Assembly: GCA_028289375.1 (NCBI GenBank)
Contig: JANQQK010000091.1
Span: 1 to 64,000 of the forward strand
Direction: 5' to 3'
Origin: Phycisphaerae bacterium
GTDB taxonomy: Bacteria > Planctomycetota > Phycisphaerae > UBA1845
Length of the DNA: 64,000 nucleotides
The notes under the pieces were generated by a model. It saw only the letters and a list, made by a program, of their open reading frames with translations, did not search any database and was not told the DNA's origin. The translations under genes were made by a program, and so were the position numbers. Positions 50,931-60,569 of the stretch are shown one piece after another. How positions within the stretch are numbered: the stretch's first letter is position 1; every line of letters starts with the position of its first letter.

Positions 50931-52094
50931 ATCTTTGCGCCGGGTGCCGGCGTACATCTCATACTTCAACAGCCGACAGTCGATCTTCGCATTCCAGAAC
51001 TCCATGCGACGACTTACTTTGAGTCCGATCGACTTGGCCAGTTCACGATTGCCGGTGAACACGAATCCGGTCCACCCGGCGCACTGTTTCTTGAAGAAAT
51101 CCCCGATGCGTTTGTAGGTCGCTTCCAACGCCTGCACGTCGCCGAGTCGCATGCCATACTCCGGGTTCATCAGCACGAAGCCGGGGTCGTCCGGAAGAGG
51201 CGTCTCTGCGAAATCGCAGACGGAAAACTGGATCATGTGGTGAACGCCGGCGGTTTCGGCGTTCTTTCTGGCGGCGAAGATGGCGCGCTCGTCAACGTCG
51301 GTGGCGATGATCGGCTTGGCGTCGCCTTTGCTGCGAATGCGCTTCGCGTCGCGGCGCATCGTTTGCCATCGCTCCTCATCGAATCCGCGCACATGCAGGA
51401 ATCCGAAATTGCTGCGCAAGAGACCCGGCGCCCGGCCCGACGCCAGCAGCGCCGCCTCGATCGCCAATGTTCCGCTCCCACACATCGGATTCACCAGCGG
51501 TGTCGACCCGTCATACCCGGTGGCCATCACGACCGCCGCCGCGAGCGTCTCCTGCATTGGGGCTTTGTGCGGCATCTTGCGATAATTGCGATCCGACAGC
51601 TTTCGCCCGGAGGTGTTCAGGAAGATCTCACACGTGTCGCCGGTCCAGTAGACTTGAATGACGACGTTTTCCCGTTCCGGACCGGAATCCGGCCGACGCC
51701 CCACGCGATCGGACACACGGTCGACGATCGCGTCCTTGACTTTCAAACTCGCAAACCGCCAATCGGTGATCGTCGGCGTGTTCACATTGGAAACGACGCT
51801 CAGGTATTCGTCCGGTGCGACGATATCCTCCCACGCGATGTCAGACGTCCGATCGTACAACTCCTCAGGGCCGCGACAGTCAAACGAATCAATCAGAAAC
51901 AGTACGTTCATCCCTGTGCGCAGGAAGAGGTTCAATCGAAACGCGTCAACCATCGACGCCTCGATTTCCACACCCGTTGGTCGCGACGACGTCACGCCAT
52001 ACCCGAGTTGTTCCACCTCCTGCTGGAGATACTCAGACAGGCCCTTCGCACAGGTGATGCGAATGCGTCGTCGCTCGTCAAGATCAACCCACAT
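50913..52094 (-). CDS. rlmL: THUMP-domain 23S rRNA (guanine-N2) methyltransferase, RlmL type
   Basis: 393 aa. The N-terminal THUMP region (RITCAKGLSEYLQQEV start, RNA-binding) precedes a methyltransferase domain with NPMCGSGTLAIEAALLASG (motif I) near 205 and LMNPEYGMRLGD (motif IV) near 300. The family normally has NPPYG at motif IV; here the second Pro is Glu. It corresponds to the N-terminal half of E. coli RlmKL, without the RlmK part. It acts on guanine 2445 of 23S rRNA in relatives. It starts 15 bases after the cytochrome stop, likely in the same operon. Confidence 0.88.
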   Translation of the reverse strand: MWVDLDERRRIRITCAKGLSEYLQQEVEQLGYGVTSSRPTGVEIEASMVDAFRLNLFLRTGMNVLFLIDSFDCRGPEELYDRTSDIAWEDIVAPDEYLSVVSNVNTPTITDWRFASLKVKDAIVDRVSDRVGRRPDSGPERENVVIQVYWTGDTCEIFLNTSGRKLSDRNYRKMPHKAPMQETLAAAVVMATGYDGSTPLVNPMCGSGTLAIEAALLASGRAPGLLRSNFGFLHVRGFDEERWQTMRRDAKRIRSKGDAKPIIATDVDERAIFAARKNAETAGVHHMIQFSVCDFAETPLPDDPGFVLMNPEYGMRLGDVQALEATYKRIGDFFKKQCAGWTGFVFTGNRELAKSIGLKVSRRMEFWNAKIDCRLLKYEMYAGTRRKDRGATT

Positions 52095-52109
52095 CGGTCG
52101 CGCTCTCTG

Positions 52110-54515
52110 TCATGACTCTTCTGATGACCGCTGATCGGTGTGCAGCCGCCGACTTCGATAGGCGAGAAAGGCAATGATGCTCAGAGGAATCAGCACCAAC
52201 GCCCCTGCCTGTCCCCAGGCCGAGAACAACACGATCTTGTTGACCAATCGATCGTGTTCACCGGCCGACGCGGGGATCATGCCCGTCATCTCAGCCGTGT
52301 GATGCAGCAGACTGACCGCCAGCGACTCGCTCGGAATCTCCTGGTGGCATGACAAACAGACGCCCCGACGATCCATGTTGGCGCGTTCGGCGTTGTTGAG
52401 CGGGCGTGACAGACTCCAGTGGTGCCCCACCGTCATCAACTGCTCGCCATCCTCGGTCACATACTGCGACCAGTCGCCTTTCATGCCCGCGATGCCCTCG
52501 ACCTGATTCTTGTACTGCTTCGGCAGGATTTCGCCGTCAGCCGTCATCAGCTCGACCACGATCGGCTCGTCCCAAGGACGCGTCAGCCGTCCACCGTCGA
52601 TGCCGTATCCAAGCGCTTTCTCATCGGCGTGACATGATTCGCATGACCGCGCGCGTCCCGTCGTGTGCGGTTGCCCCGGACTCATATCGAGCGCCAGCTG
52701 TCCCTCGTCGCCGCCGCCTTCGGTGCCCGGCGGCGTGCGGAATACCTTGTTGCGGATGATCTCCTCGCCATCCTCGCCGATGATCGTGATGGATGGCTGA
52801 CACCCGGTTGTGACGGGTGCGACGCGCCCCTCACCACTGACGCCCAGCGGCGGATCCTCCCAACGCATGTAGGAGCGCTGCTCCGTGATTTCGCCGGGCA
52901 TGTAGGTGTCGTAGCCGCGCTCCCCGCGATCCGCGCGGAACATTTCCTCCTGGTGCTTCTGACCGGCGGCGATCCAGTCGAAGCTCTTGGCCTGATCGGA
53001 ATAATCGATCTTCAGGTGGCAACCGTAGCACTGCGGCACCCAGGTGGCGTGGCAGGCGTAGCACTCCATGCGATCCATGTGCTTGTCCACATGGCACATC
53101 GCCACCTGCGCTTCGCGACTCAGCGAGCCGTTCTGCATTTTCAGCTTCAACGGCTCGAACTCGATGTCCTTGCCGCCGGCGGTGTGCACCACGACCTTGT
53201 TTCCGCGACGAATGACCTCGGGAAACGGGTTCCCGCGGGCGGTTCGCAGGTAGCCGTCCTCTTTGTCGTAGACCGTGCCCTGCTTGAGATAGTCCGGCAG
53301 GTCGATGGCGACGCCGCGTGGCTTGCCGGTCTTGGGTTTCTCCTCGAATTCGTCCATGTACCCCAGCGGCAATTCCCACGGGTACATCTCGGGCGTTCCG
53401 TGGCAATCCGGGCATTCGATCTGCACCTGCGCCAGATTCGTCCCCGCGATAAATCCATCCCCATGCAGGTCAATCGACGTGTGACAATCGCCGCACATCA
53501 TGCCCCGCTGATAGTGAATATCCTCCTGCATGGCGATGTAGTGCTTCGTGTGCAGCGCGATCTGGCCACCACCGCCCTCGGTGTAGGGCGAATGAAACGC
53601 GCTCTCCATCAATCCCTGAAACGACACGCCGATCCGCTTGCCGCGATCATGGCACGTCGTGCATGTCTCGACAGCCACGCCGCTGTAGGTCTTGTCATGC
53701 ACCGTGACCTTGGCTTCGCGCGTCGCCTGAATCGAATGGACCAGCAGGTGACCCGGTTCATCACGCGGAATCGTCGGATCACCGCCCTCATACAACCCTT
53801 CATTGCCGTATGGAATATGACAGGCTGAACAACCCATCCCGCGATAATCGCCGCGCTTGTATCGCCCTTTCACGCCAAGATGGCACCGCTGGCACTCCGC
53901 ACGGATGTAGGTGAATGCGGCCAATTCCGGCTGCTCGTGCAACTTGCTCAGATCGGTCGGCGCTTCAGGCAGCGCCTCCTGTCGCTCAGGAAACGCACCG
54001 GGCTCCTTCTTTCGCAACGCTTCCATGTACGCCCGGTAATCATCCGACCCGACACGCTCGCTCGGATCATGCGGATTCTCGACGTCGTAATTGCCCCACG
54101 TGTGGTTGTATCCGCGATCCATCGCGCCGAACGACCAGACCGTCCCCTGAATCTTGCCCGACTCGGTCATCATCAGGCTCGTCATCTGCGTTTTGACATG
54201 GCGCTCGTGACATTGCCCGCATGTGTGTTCATTGACCCACGGGCTGCCCGGATCAACGTAAAACGGCGCGCGATGGGCTGCTTCCGCCACCGTCGCGGTC
54301 GGATCTCCACCGTGACAGACGACGCACCCTTCCGGATCGCCCAGTTCCGCCCCGCGGGCGCGAATCTGCCGCATCATCTCTGAACCGGCTTCGCGGATCG
54401 GTTCGATGCCTTCATGACATTGCAGACATCCCGACCCGACGTCATCCGCCGCGTATGCGACGTGCAACCAACCCATCAGAATTCCGAGCATCACACCCGG
54501 TAAGAAGCAACGCAT
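52110..54515 (-). CDS. Membrane-anchored dodecahaem cytochrome c
   Basis: 801 aa. A signal peptide (MRCFLPGVMLGILMGWLHVAYA) leads to an exported domain with twelve CxxCH haem sites: CLQCH, CVVCH, CGQCH, CQRCH, CSACH, CTTCH, CGDCH, CPDCH, CYACH, CYGCH, CESCH and CLSCH. A transmembrane helix (IVLFSAWGQAGALVLIPLSI) and short basic tail end the protein, so it is probably inner-membrane anchored with the haems facing outward. AAGGA lies seven bases before the ATG. It belongs to no family I can name beyond multihaem cytochrome c. Electron transfer between the quinone pool and an extracytoplasmic acceptor or donor is inferred. RlmL follows by 15 bases. Confidence 0.9.
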   Translation of the reverse strand: MRCFLPGVMLGILMGWLHVAYAADDVGSGCLQCHEGIEPIREAGSEMMRQIRARGAELGDPEGCVVCHGGDPTATVAEAAHRAPFYVDPGSPWVNEHTCGQCHERHVKTQMTSLMMTESGKIQGTVWSFGAMDRGYNHTWGNYDVENPHDPSERVGSDDYRAYMEALRKKEPGAFPERQEALPEAPTDLSKLHEQPELAAFTYIRAECQRCHLGVKGRYKRGDYRGMGCSACHIPYGNEGLYEGGDPTIPRDEPGHLLVHSIQATREAKVTVHDKTYSGVAVETCTTCHDRGKRIGVSFQGLMESAFHSPYTEGGGGQIALHTKHYIAMQEDIHYQRGMMCGDCHTSIDLHGDGFIAGTNLAQVQIECPDCHGTPEMYPWELPLGYMDEFEEKPKTGKPRGVAIDLPDYLKQGTVYDKEDGYLRTARGNPFPEVIRRGNKVVVHTAGGKDIEFEPLKLKMQNGSLSREAQVAMCHVDKHMDRMECYACHATWVPQCYGCHLKIDYSDQAKSFDWIAAGQKHQEEMFRADRGERGYDTYMPGEITEQRSYMRWEDPPLGVSGEGRVAPVTTGCQPSITIIGEDGEEIIRNKVFRTPPGTEGGGDEGQLALDMSPGQPHTTGRARSCESCHADEKALGYGIDGGRLTRPWDEPIVVELMTADGEILPKQYKNQVEGIAGMKGDWSQYVTEDGEQLMTVGHHWSLSRPLNNAERANMDRRGVCLSCHQEIPSESLAVSLLHHTAEMTGMIPASAGEHDRLVNKIVLFSAWGQAGALVLIPLSIIAFLAYRSRRLHTDQRSSEES

Positions 54516-54745
54516 GACATGTTCCTTGCCGTCGGAAGACGAGCAGATACCAACCTACCCACGCGCACACAACGCGCGTCGATCTCATCCACAGCGATTC
54601 TCGATGCCATCGGACAGGCGGTCAAACGCAGGAACGCCGACAACGTGCCAACGTTGCACGACTGGCACGATTCCCCGGATTTCGCGTGACGACACCGCCA
54701 TCGGCGCGACTCATGAATTGTCTGCGACCACACCGGCATCCGGGG

Positions 54746-54751
54746 TATACT
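54746..54751 (+). promoter_or_regulatory. TATACT -10 element, leaderless start for the ECF gene
   Basis: TATACT (54746-54751) lies nine bases upstream of ATG 54760, so the predicted transcript would begin at or one to two bases before it. No good -35 was found. Confidence 0.35.
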
Positions 54752-54759
54752 GGTTCCCG

Positions 54760-55404
54760 ATGATTGGTGCCGCACAACTGACAGATGACATCGTCGCCGA
54801 CGCCATCAACGGATCGGCATCCGCCGCCGCAACCATCGCGACGACGCTCGAACCGCAGGTACGCCTCATGGTCACCGCCAGGCTCAGCAGCACGCCCGAC
54901 CGCTTCAACGCCATCGACGACATCGTCCAGCTCGTCATGATGGGCCTCGGCGGCAACATCACCCGCATCACCATCCCGACCGTTGGCGGACTCAAGGCCT
55001 ACGTCTCACGCATCGTGTCCAACAAGGTGGCCGACCACATTCGTCGCCCGCCCGCCGAGACCGCCAGGACCGGTGTCCGCTCGCTCGACTCCGCCATCGA
55101 CGCCTTTTCCAACGCCGGTCCCATCGCACAGTTTCTATCGGATGGCGGGACATCACCGCTCAGTGCCATCGCGCGTCGCGACGAGTTCAACCGCATCATG
55201 CACGAGCTTGGCCAATTGCGGAAACCTGAACGCGAGCTGATCACGCTGGCCTTCTTCGATCAACTCTCGACGGCACAAATCGCCGAAATCCATGGCATCA
55301 CGCGACCCGCCGCGTCGATGCGGCTCATCCGCGCCATTGAAACCCTGCGTCGAAACGTCACCGGTTCCAGCCAGATTCACCATCCCCATGACGAAACAAA
55401 CTGA
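54760..55404 (+). CDS. ECF-type RNA polymerase sigma factor (kinase-linked)
   Basis: 214 aa from ATG 54760; the frame is open to 54514 but the added residues look non-coding. Region 2: FNAIDDIVQLVMMGLGG and GLKAYVSRIVSNKVADHIRR. Region 4 helix-turn-helix: LRKPERELITLAFFDQLS, TAQIAEIHGITRPAASMRL. The residues between (FSNAGPIAQFLSDGGTSP) vary as in planctomycete ECF groups. The kinase-TPR gene begins inside its end (17-bp overlap), so the two are translated together and likely work together. Regulon unknown. Confidence 0.85.
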   Translation: MIGAAQLTDDIVADAINGSASAAATIATTLEPQVRLMVTARLSSTPDRFNAIDDIVQLVMMGLGGNITRITIPTVGGLKAYVSRIVSNKVADHIRRPPAETARTGVRSLDSAIDAFSNAGPIAQFLSDGGTSPLSAIARRDEFNRIMHELGQLRKPERELITLAFFDQLSTAQIAEIHGITRPAASMRLIRAIETLRRNVTGSSQIHHPHDETN

Positions 55405-57766
55405 TCAACCTGAGAGCGATGCGTTGGCCGACCGCGTCGACGACGCGCTGGCAGCGCTCTGGCAATCAGACGGCTCGGAGCTGGATCAGCTCGTCCGCGA
55501 AGTGGCAGGTCAGGGGGCAGACGTCGGATCGATCATCACGAGTTCATCCGCCAACATTGCAAAGTTCGACCCGGCCCCCAACGCGTGGATCGATGGGTAC
55601 ACCGTCATCCGCGAAATCGGTCGTGGCGGCATGGGTGTTGTCTTTGAAGCCGATCAGCATGACCCGGCCCGTCGTGTGGCGATCAAGGTCATCCGTCACA
55701 CGACAACGGCCGACGACGAACACCACCGACTCTTCAAACGTGAAATCCGCACGCTCGCCAGGCTCAAGCACCCCAACATCGCCGCCATCCACGACGTCGG
55801 CACCACGCGCGACGGCCAACCCTACTTCACCATGGAACTCGTCGACGGCGTGCCCCTCAACCAAGCCATCACCCGCGACACCGACGCTCGCAACAAACTG
55901 ACGATCTTCCAGGCGATCTGCGACGCCATCCAACACGCCCATCAGCGCGGCGTCATCCACCGCGACCTCAAGCCAGCCAACATCATCATCTGCCGTCCAA
56001 CAACGTCGATTTCCTCCACGACGAACGCCACACACGTCAAGGTGCTCGATTTCGGACTGGCACGCATCACCGATCCCGACGAGACCGCCGCCACCGTTTC
56101 CATGCACAGCGACAGGATCAAGGGAACGCTCGCCTACATGAGCCCCGAGCAAGCGGCCGGTCGCAACACCGACATCGACATCCGAACCGACGTCTTCAGC
56201 CTTGGCGTTGTCTTGTACGAACTGCTGACCGGCCAACTACCACACGACATTCGCAACATCCCCGTTCATGACGCGGTAAGACACATCTGCGAACAGCCGC
56301 CGACTCCGCCGCGTTCGCTCAATCCGAACATCCCCGTCGATCTGCAGATCATCGTCCTCATGGCGCTCGCCAAGGAACCACGGCATCGCTATCAGTCCGC
56401 CGCAGACCTTGCCGACGACATCCAGCGGTTGAGGAACAATGAACCCATCGACGCACGACCACCGAGCACAACCTACCAACTCCGCAAATGGGTCAGCCGC
56501 CACAAACTGCCCGCCGCTTTCGCGTGCACCGTTGCACTGCTCATCCTGGCGTTCGGCGTATATGCCTCCGCCCAGGCCACGGCGATGATACGTGAGCGGG
56601 ACAAAGCCAACGCGTCCGCCCAACGGGCCACCGCCGTCACCAAATTCCTCCGCGATATGCTCGAATCGGCCGACCCGTCACAATTGGGGCGCGACGTGCG
56701 CGTCGTCGACGTCCTCGACAACGCCCTGACGCAACTCGACGACGGCGAACTCACCGAACGACCGCGAATCGAAGCTGAACTGCGAACCACCATCGGCACC
56801 GTCTACGGTTCTCTCGGCCAATATGAAAAGGCCATCAAACTGCTCACCGAATCACACGCGCTGTGCGAAGGCATGTTCGGACGTGAAGACGAGGAAACAC
56901 TCTCAGCCGCCAACAACCTCGCCCACATGCTTCAGGACACCGGCAGAATCGAAGAAGCGGAGAAGCTGTTCCGCGACGTGTACAACATCCGCAAACGCAC
57001 GCTGCCGCCCGACGACCGGAACACGCTGACCACGCTCACCAACGTCGCGCTCATCCATCGCGACAAGGGTGAGTACGACAAAGCGGAACCGCTCTTTGTC
57101 GAAGCACTCGAACGCCGACGACGCTCCCTCGGACCAACCCATCCCGAAACCATGGTCGCCATCAGCAATCTCGGCAGCCTCTACCTCAGCATGCATCGCA
57201 ACGCAGAGGCGGAACCTCTGTTTCGCGAAGCCCTCACTCTGCAATCCGAAACGCTCGGCGACGATCACCCCGACACACTCGTCACGGTCAACAACCTCGC
57301 TCAGGTCTACCGACGGCAGGGTGACAACAAGAACGCCCTGCCGCTGTTTGTGCAAAGTCTTGAAGGCATGCGTCAAGCCAAGGGCGAGGAGCATCTCGAT
57401 ACGCTCATCCTCATGCACAACGTCAGCGGCGTGCTGCGCGATCTCGAGCGACACGGAGAATCCCTGACCATGACGACGAACATCATCTCCGCAGCCGAAC
57501 GCACGCTTCCACCCGAAAGCTGGTACGCCGCCGTCTTCCGCACCGGGCACGCCAATTCGCTTCGAGTCACAGGACGGCTGGACAACGCCGAAACGCACGC
57601 ACGCAAGGCACTCGACGTGCTCACAAACGCCCTCGGACCAGATCACACGTACACACAACGCGCCGTCAAAACGCTCATCTCGATTTACGAGAGCAAGGGC
57701 GATACCGCGCAGGCTGACACCACACGGCAACTGCTGATCACCGACGCGGGTGACACCGGAAATTAG
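55388..57766 (+). CDS. Membrane serine/threonine kinase with extracytoplasmic TPR repeats
   Basis: 792 aa from ATG 55388. The kinase domain spans about 70-355: GRGGMGVVFEA, VAIKVI, VIHRDLKPANIII, LDFGLARI and GTLAYMSPEQAAGR, all catalytic residues present. A transmembrane helix (FACTVALLILAFGVYASA) follows near residue 380, and the rest is a long tetratricopeptide-type array (YEKAIKLLTESHALCEGMF, AEKLFRDVYNIRKRTL, AEPLFREALTLQSETLG) of the Kinesin-light-chain-like kind. It overlaps the sigma factor gene, a common planctomycete pairing. It probably senses a signal outside the cytoplasm and controls that sigma factor; unproven. Confidence 0.93.
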   Translation: MTKQTDQPESDALADRVDDALAALWQSDGSELDQLVREVAGQGADVGSIITSSSANIAKFDPAPNAWIDGYTVIREIGRGGMGVVFEADQHDPARRVAIKVIRHTTTADDEHHRLFKREIRTLARLKHPNIAAIHDVGTTRDGQPYFTMELVDGVPLNQAITRDTDARNKLTIFQAICDAIQHAHQRGVIHRDLKPANIIICRPTTSISSTTNATHVKVLDFGLARITDPDETAATVSMHSDRIKGTLAYMSPEQAAGRNTDIDIRTDVFSLGVVLYELLTGQLPHDIRNIPVHDAVRHICEQPPTPPRSLNPNIPVDLQIIVLMALAKEPRHRYQSAADLADDIQRLRNNEPIDARPPSTTYQLRKWVSRHKLPAAFACTVALLILAFGVYASAQATAMIRERDKANASAQRATAVTKFLRDMLESADPSQLGRDVRVVDVLDNALTQLDDGELTERPRIEAELRTTIGTVYGSLGQYEKAIKLLTESHALCEGMFGREDEETLSAANNLAHMLQDTGRIEEAEKLFRDVYNIRKRTLPPDDRNTLTTLTNVALIHRDKGEYDKAEPLFVEALERRRRSLGPTHPETMVAISNLGSLYLSMHRNAEAEPLFREALTLQSETLGDDHPDTLVTVNNLAQVYRRQGDNKNALPLFVQSLEGMRQAKGEEHLDTLILMHNVSGVLRDLERHGESLTMTTNIISAAERTLPPESWYAAVFRTGHANSLRVTGRLDNAETHARKALDVLTNALGPDHTYTQRAVKTLISIYESKGDTAQADTTRQLLITDAGDTGN

Positions 57767-57839
57767 AATCGATCAACCTGCGGGGAGGGCACGTGTGAAC
57801 AGACCCTCAACGCAGCACGCCATCGCCATGCAACATTTC

Positions 57840-57892
57840 TTCGACACGCACGCATCACGCGGTATACTCATCGTTTCCCCAAATTCGGGGAA
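57840..57892 (+). promoter_or_regulatory. Promoter and hairpin upstream of the molybdenum hydroxylase operon
   Basis: TTCGAC (57840-57845), 17-bp spacer, TATACT (57863-57868); the -10 is good and the -35 weak. Just downstream TTCCCC (57875-57880) and GGGGAA (57887-57892) form a perfect 6-bp inverted repeat, an operator or leader-hairpin candidate. Confidence 0.45.
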
Positions 57893-57909
57893 GACGGAAC
57901 GCAATACCC

Positions 57910-60120
57910 ATGGCCATCGGAACCGACATCCCAAGAGTCGACGGCATCGACAAGCTCAACGGTTCAGCCCGCTACGTTGACGACCTCAAAATCGACGGCA
58001 TCCTCCACGCAGCCACCATCCGCAGCACGATTCAACGCGGAAGAATCAAAGCCATCCACTTCGACCCGTCCATTGACTGGTCCAAGTTCACAATCGTCGA
58101 TCACCGTGACATTCCGAACAACCAGATCCGATTGATCGAATTGGATCAGGTCGCCCTCGCATCCGACGAAATCCGCCACAAGGAAGAACCGATCCTTCTG
58201 ATCGCCCATCCCTGCCCACGCGAAATTCAACGTGCGCGACACGCCATTACATTCGACGTCGAGCCACTGCCGGCCGTCGACGACCCGTGCCAACCCCTGA
58301 CACCCGATCACATCCAGCACGGTGACGATAATGTCTTCAAGTCCATCGACATCCACAAGGGCAATCCCGACACCGTCTTCGCATCAGCCGACCGGATCAT
58401 CGAAGGCGAATACAAGACCGGCGGACAGGAACACGTCTACCTCGAAACGCAGGGCATGCTCGCCTACCACGAAGACGGCAAGCTCGTCGTCGCCGGCACC
58501 ATGCAATGCCCTTACTACGTCCTCGACGCCCTCACACATGCTTTCGACAAACCGCGCGACGCTTTCCGCGTTGTCCAAACGCCTACCGGCGGCGGTTTCG
58601 GCGGCAAAGAGGATTTCCCCTCCAACATGGCTGTCCACGTCGCTGCACTCGCCTGCAAGTCCGGCAAGCCCGTCAAGCTCATCTACGATCGACAGGAGGA
58701 CATGGCCGCGACGACGAAGCGACACCCAAGCGTCGTCCGTCATCGCACCGCCGTCGATGATGACGGCAAACTGCTGGCCATGGACATCAACGTCGTGCTC
58801 GACGGCGGCGCGTACGTCACGCTTTCCCCGGTGGTCCTCAGTCGCGGCGTCATCCACACAGCCGGCCCATACCACTGCGACAACATCCACATCCACGGCG
58901 AGGCGCGATTGACCAACAGCCCGCCCAACGGCGCTTTCCGCGGGTTCGGTGCTCCGCAGACGCTGTTCGCCGTCGAACGCCACATGGACGTCATCGCCAC
59001 AGAACTCGGCCTCGACCCCGCTGAACTTCGCCGCCGCAACATGATCCGCGATGGCGACGCCACCGCCACCAGCCAACCCATCAACGACGGCGTCGACCGC
59101 GTCGCGCTGATGGACAACACGCTAGACGCCGCGCAATACGACACGCGATCCACCGAACACGCGACGTTCAACAAGACGCACCCGTACCTGCGTCGCGGCA
59201 TCGGATTGGCCACGTTCTTCCACGGCGCAGGATTTACCGGCGCCGGTGAGGTCTACCTCGCCTCGGAAGCATGGGTCGAAGCGCACCCGGACGGCCAAAT
59301 CGAAGTCCTCGTGGCCAACACCGACATGGGCCAAGGCACGACCACCATCCTCACACAGATCGCCGCCGACCGACTCGATCTCGAACCGCGATACGTCACC
59401 CTTGCAACGCCCGACACATCACGCGTGCCCAACAGCGGACCCACCGTCGCCAGCCGCACCGCCATGATCGTCGGCCACCTTATCGAACAAGCCTGTGACC
59501 AAATCGTTGAACGTACCGGCGGCATCAAGGGGCGTGCGCTCATCGAAGCCATCGAAGCATGGCACCACGCAAACCCCAACACCCGACTCATCGGCAAAGC
59601 CAAGTACCACAAACCCGACGTGATCGTCTGGGACGATGAGAAATACATCGGTCACGCGTACGCATGCTATGGCTGGGCTACGTATGTCGCCGACGTCGAG
59701 GTCGACCTGCGCACGTTCAGCGTTCGCGTGACGGACTTCGTCGCGGCCCAGGAAATCGGTCGCGTCTTGAATCCCACGCTCGCACGCGGACAGATCCAGG
59801 GCGGCGTGGTGCAGGCGATTGGCTGGGCATTGACCGAAGACATCGTCACCCGCGACGGCGCGATGGCCAACGGGCAGATGACCAACTACATCATCCCCAC
59901 CAGCGGTGACCTGCCGCCCATCCGCGTCATCTTTGAAGAATCCGAAAGTCCATTCGGACCGCGCGGCGCCAAGGGTATCGGCGAATTGCCCATGGACGGA
60001 CCGGCCCCCGCGATCCTCAACGCCATCTGCAAAGCACTGGGCACGCAGCTCTACGAAATCCCGATGACGCCCGAACGCCTCATGCTGCACATGGAGGAAC
60101 ACGCCCATGGAACGGTTTGA
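57910..60120 (+). CDS. Molybdenum hydroxylase large subunit (xanthine dehydrogenase family)
   Basis: 736 aa molybdopterin-binding subunit. It begins at the a/b-hammerhead ([17 protein letters not shown]). Key elements: [18 protein letters not shown] near 230, [20 protein letters not shown] near 340, [17 protein letters not shown], and the catalytic Glu in [15 protein letters not shown] near 690. The AFRGFG motif is of the xanthine dehydrogenase type rather than the CoxL VAYRCSFR type. Its stop overlaps the Fe-S subunit start by 14 bases. Together with the 2Fe-2S and FAD genes it forms a complete heterotrimer. The substrate (purine, aldehyde or heterocycle) cannot be fixed from sequence. Cytoplasmic. 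Confidence 0.93.
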   Translation: MAIGTDIPRVDGIDKLNGSARYVDDLKIDGILHAATIRSTIQRGRIKAIHFDPSIDWSKFTIVDHRDIPNNQIRLIELDQVALASDEIRHKEEPILLIAHPCPREIQRARHAITFDVEPLPAVDDPCQPLTPDHIQHGDDNVFKSIDIHKGNPDTVFASADRIIEGEYKTGGQEHVYLETQGMLAYHEDGKLVVAGTMQCPYYVLDALTHAFDKPRDAFRVVQTPTGGGFGGKEDFPSNMAVHVAALACKSGKPVKLIYDRQEDMAATTKRHPSVVRHRTAVDDDGKLLAMDINVVLDGGAYVTLSPVVLSRGVIHTAGPYHCDNIHIHGEARLTNSPPNGAFRGFGAPQTLFAVERHMDVIATELGLDPAELRRRNMIRDGDATATSQPINDGVDRVALMDNTLDAAQYDTRSTEHATFNKTHPYLRRGIGLATFFHGAGFTGAGEVYLASEAWVEAHPDGQIEVLVANTDMGQGTTTILTQIAADRLDLEPRYVTLATPDTSRVPNSGPTVASRTAMIVGHLIEQACDQIVERTGGIKGRALIEAIEAWHHANPNTRLIGKAKYHKPDVIVWDDEKYIGHAYACYGWATYVADVEVDLRTFSVRVTDFVAAQEIGRVLNPTLARGQIQGGVVQAIGWALTEDIVTRDGAMANGQMTNYIIPTSGDLPPIRVIFEESESPFGPRGAKGIGELPMDGPAPAILNAICKALGTQLYEIPMTPERLMLHMEEHAHGTV

Positions 60121-60568
60121 ACTCACCATGACGCTGAATGGTCGGAGCGTCACGAAGCGCGTGCCCATCGACGCCCGCCTGCTCGACGTGCTGCGTTACG
60201 ATCTCGACCAGACCGGCACCAAGGAGGGCTGCGGCGAAGGCGAATGCGGTGCCTGCACCGTCTGGATGGACGGCCACCCGGTCAATAGCTGCCTCGTCCC
60301 CGCATTCCAAGCCGACGGCAGATCGATCACCACCGTCGAGTCCATCAAACCCGAGCTCTGCCACAAACTCAACGCCACCGGCACCGCCCAATGCGGCGCC
60401 TGCACCCCGGGCGTCGTCATGTCCGCCGCCTGGCTGGCTGAAAACCCCGACGTCGCCGACGACATCACCATTCGCGCGTTCATGGCCGGCAACCTGTGTC
60501 GCTGCACGGGCTATGACGGCATCATCGAAGGCGTCGAGTCGATCATGAACAAACGGGAGCAAACGTGA
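60107..60568 (+). CDS. Molybdenum hydroxylase 2Fe-2S subunit
   Basis: 153 aa. The plant-type ferredoxin cluster site [20 protein letters not shown] with a further C is followed by the second cluster site CGACTPGVV...[10 protein letters not shown], the two 2Fe-2S clusters of the family. It lies between the Mo subunit (14-bp overlap) and the FAD subunit (one base gap), so the three are one transcript with coupled translation. It carries electrons from the molybdenum site to FAD. Confidence 0.95.
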   Translation: MERFELTMTLNGRSVTKRVPIDARLLDVLRYDLDQTGTKEGCGEGECGACTVWMDGHPVNSCLVPAFQADGRSITTVESIKPELCHKLNATGTAQCGACTPGVVMSAAWLAENPDVADDITIRAFMAGNLCRCTGYDGIIEGVESIMNKREQT

Positions 60569-60569
60569 C

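Noticed and set aside
52665..53828. A 387-codon plus-strand frame opposite the cytochrome gene
   Set aside because: The minus strand encodes twelve CxxCH sites and a signal peptide; the plus frame has no pattern.
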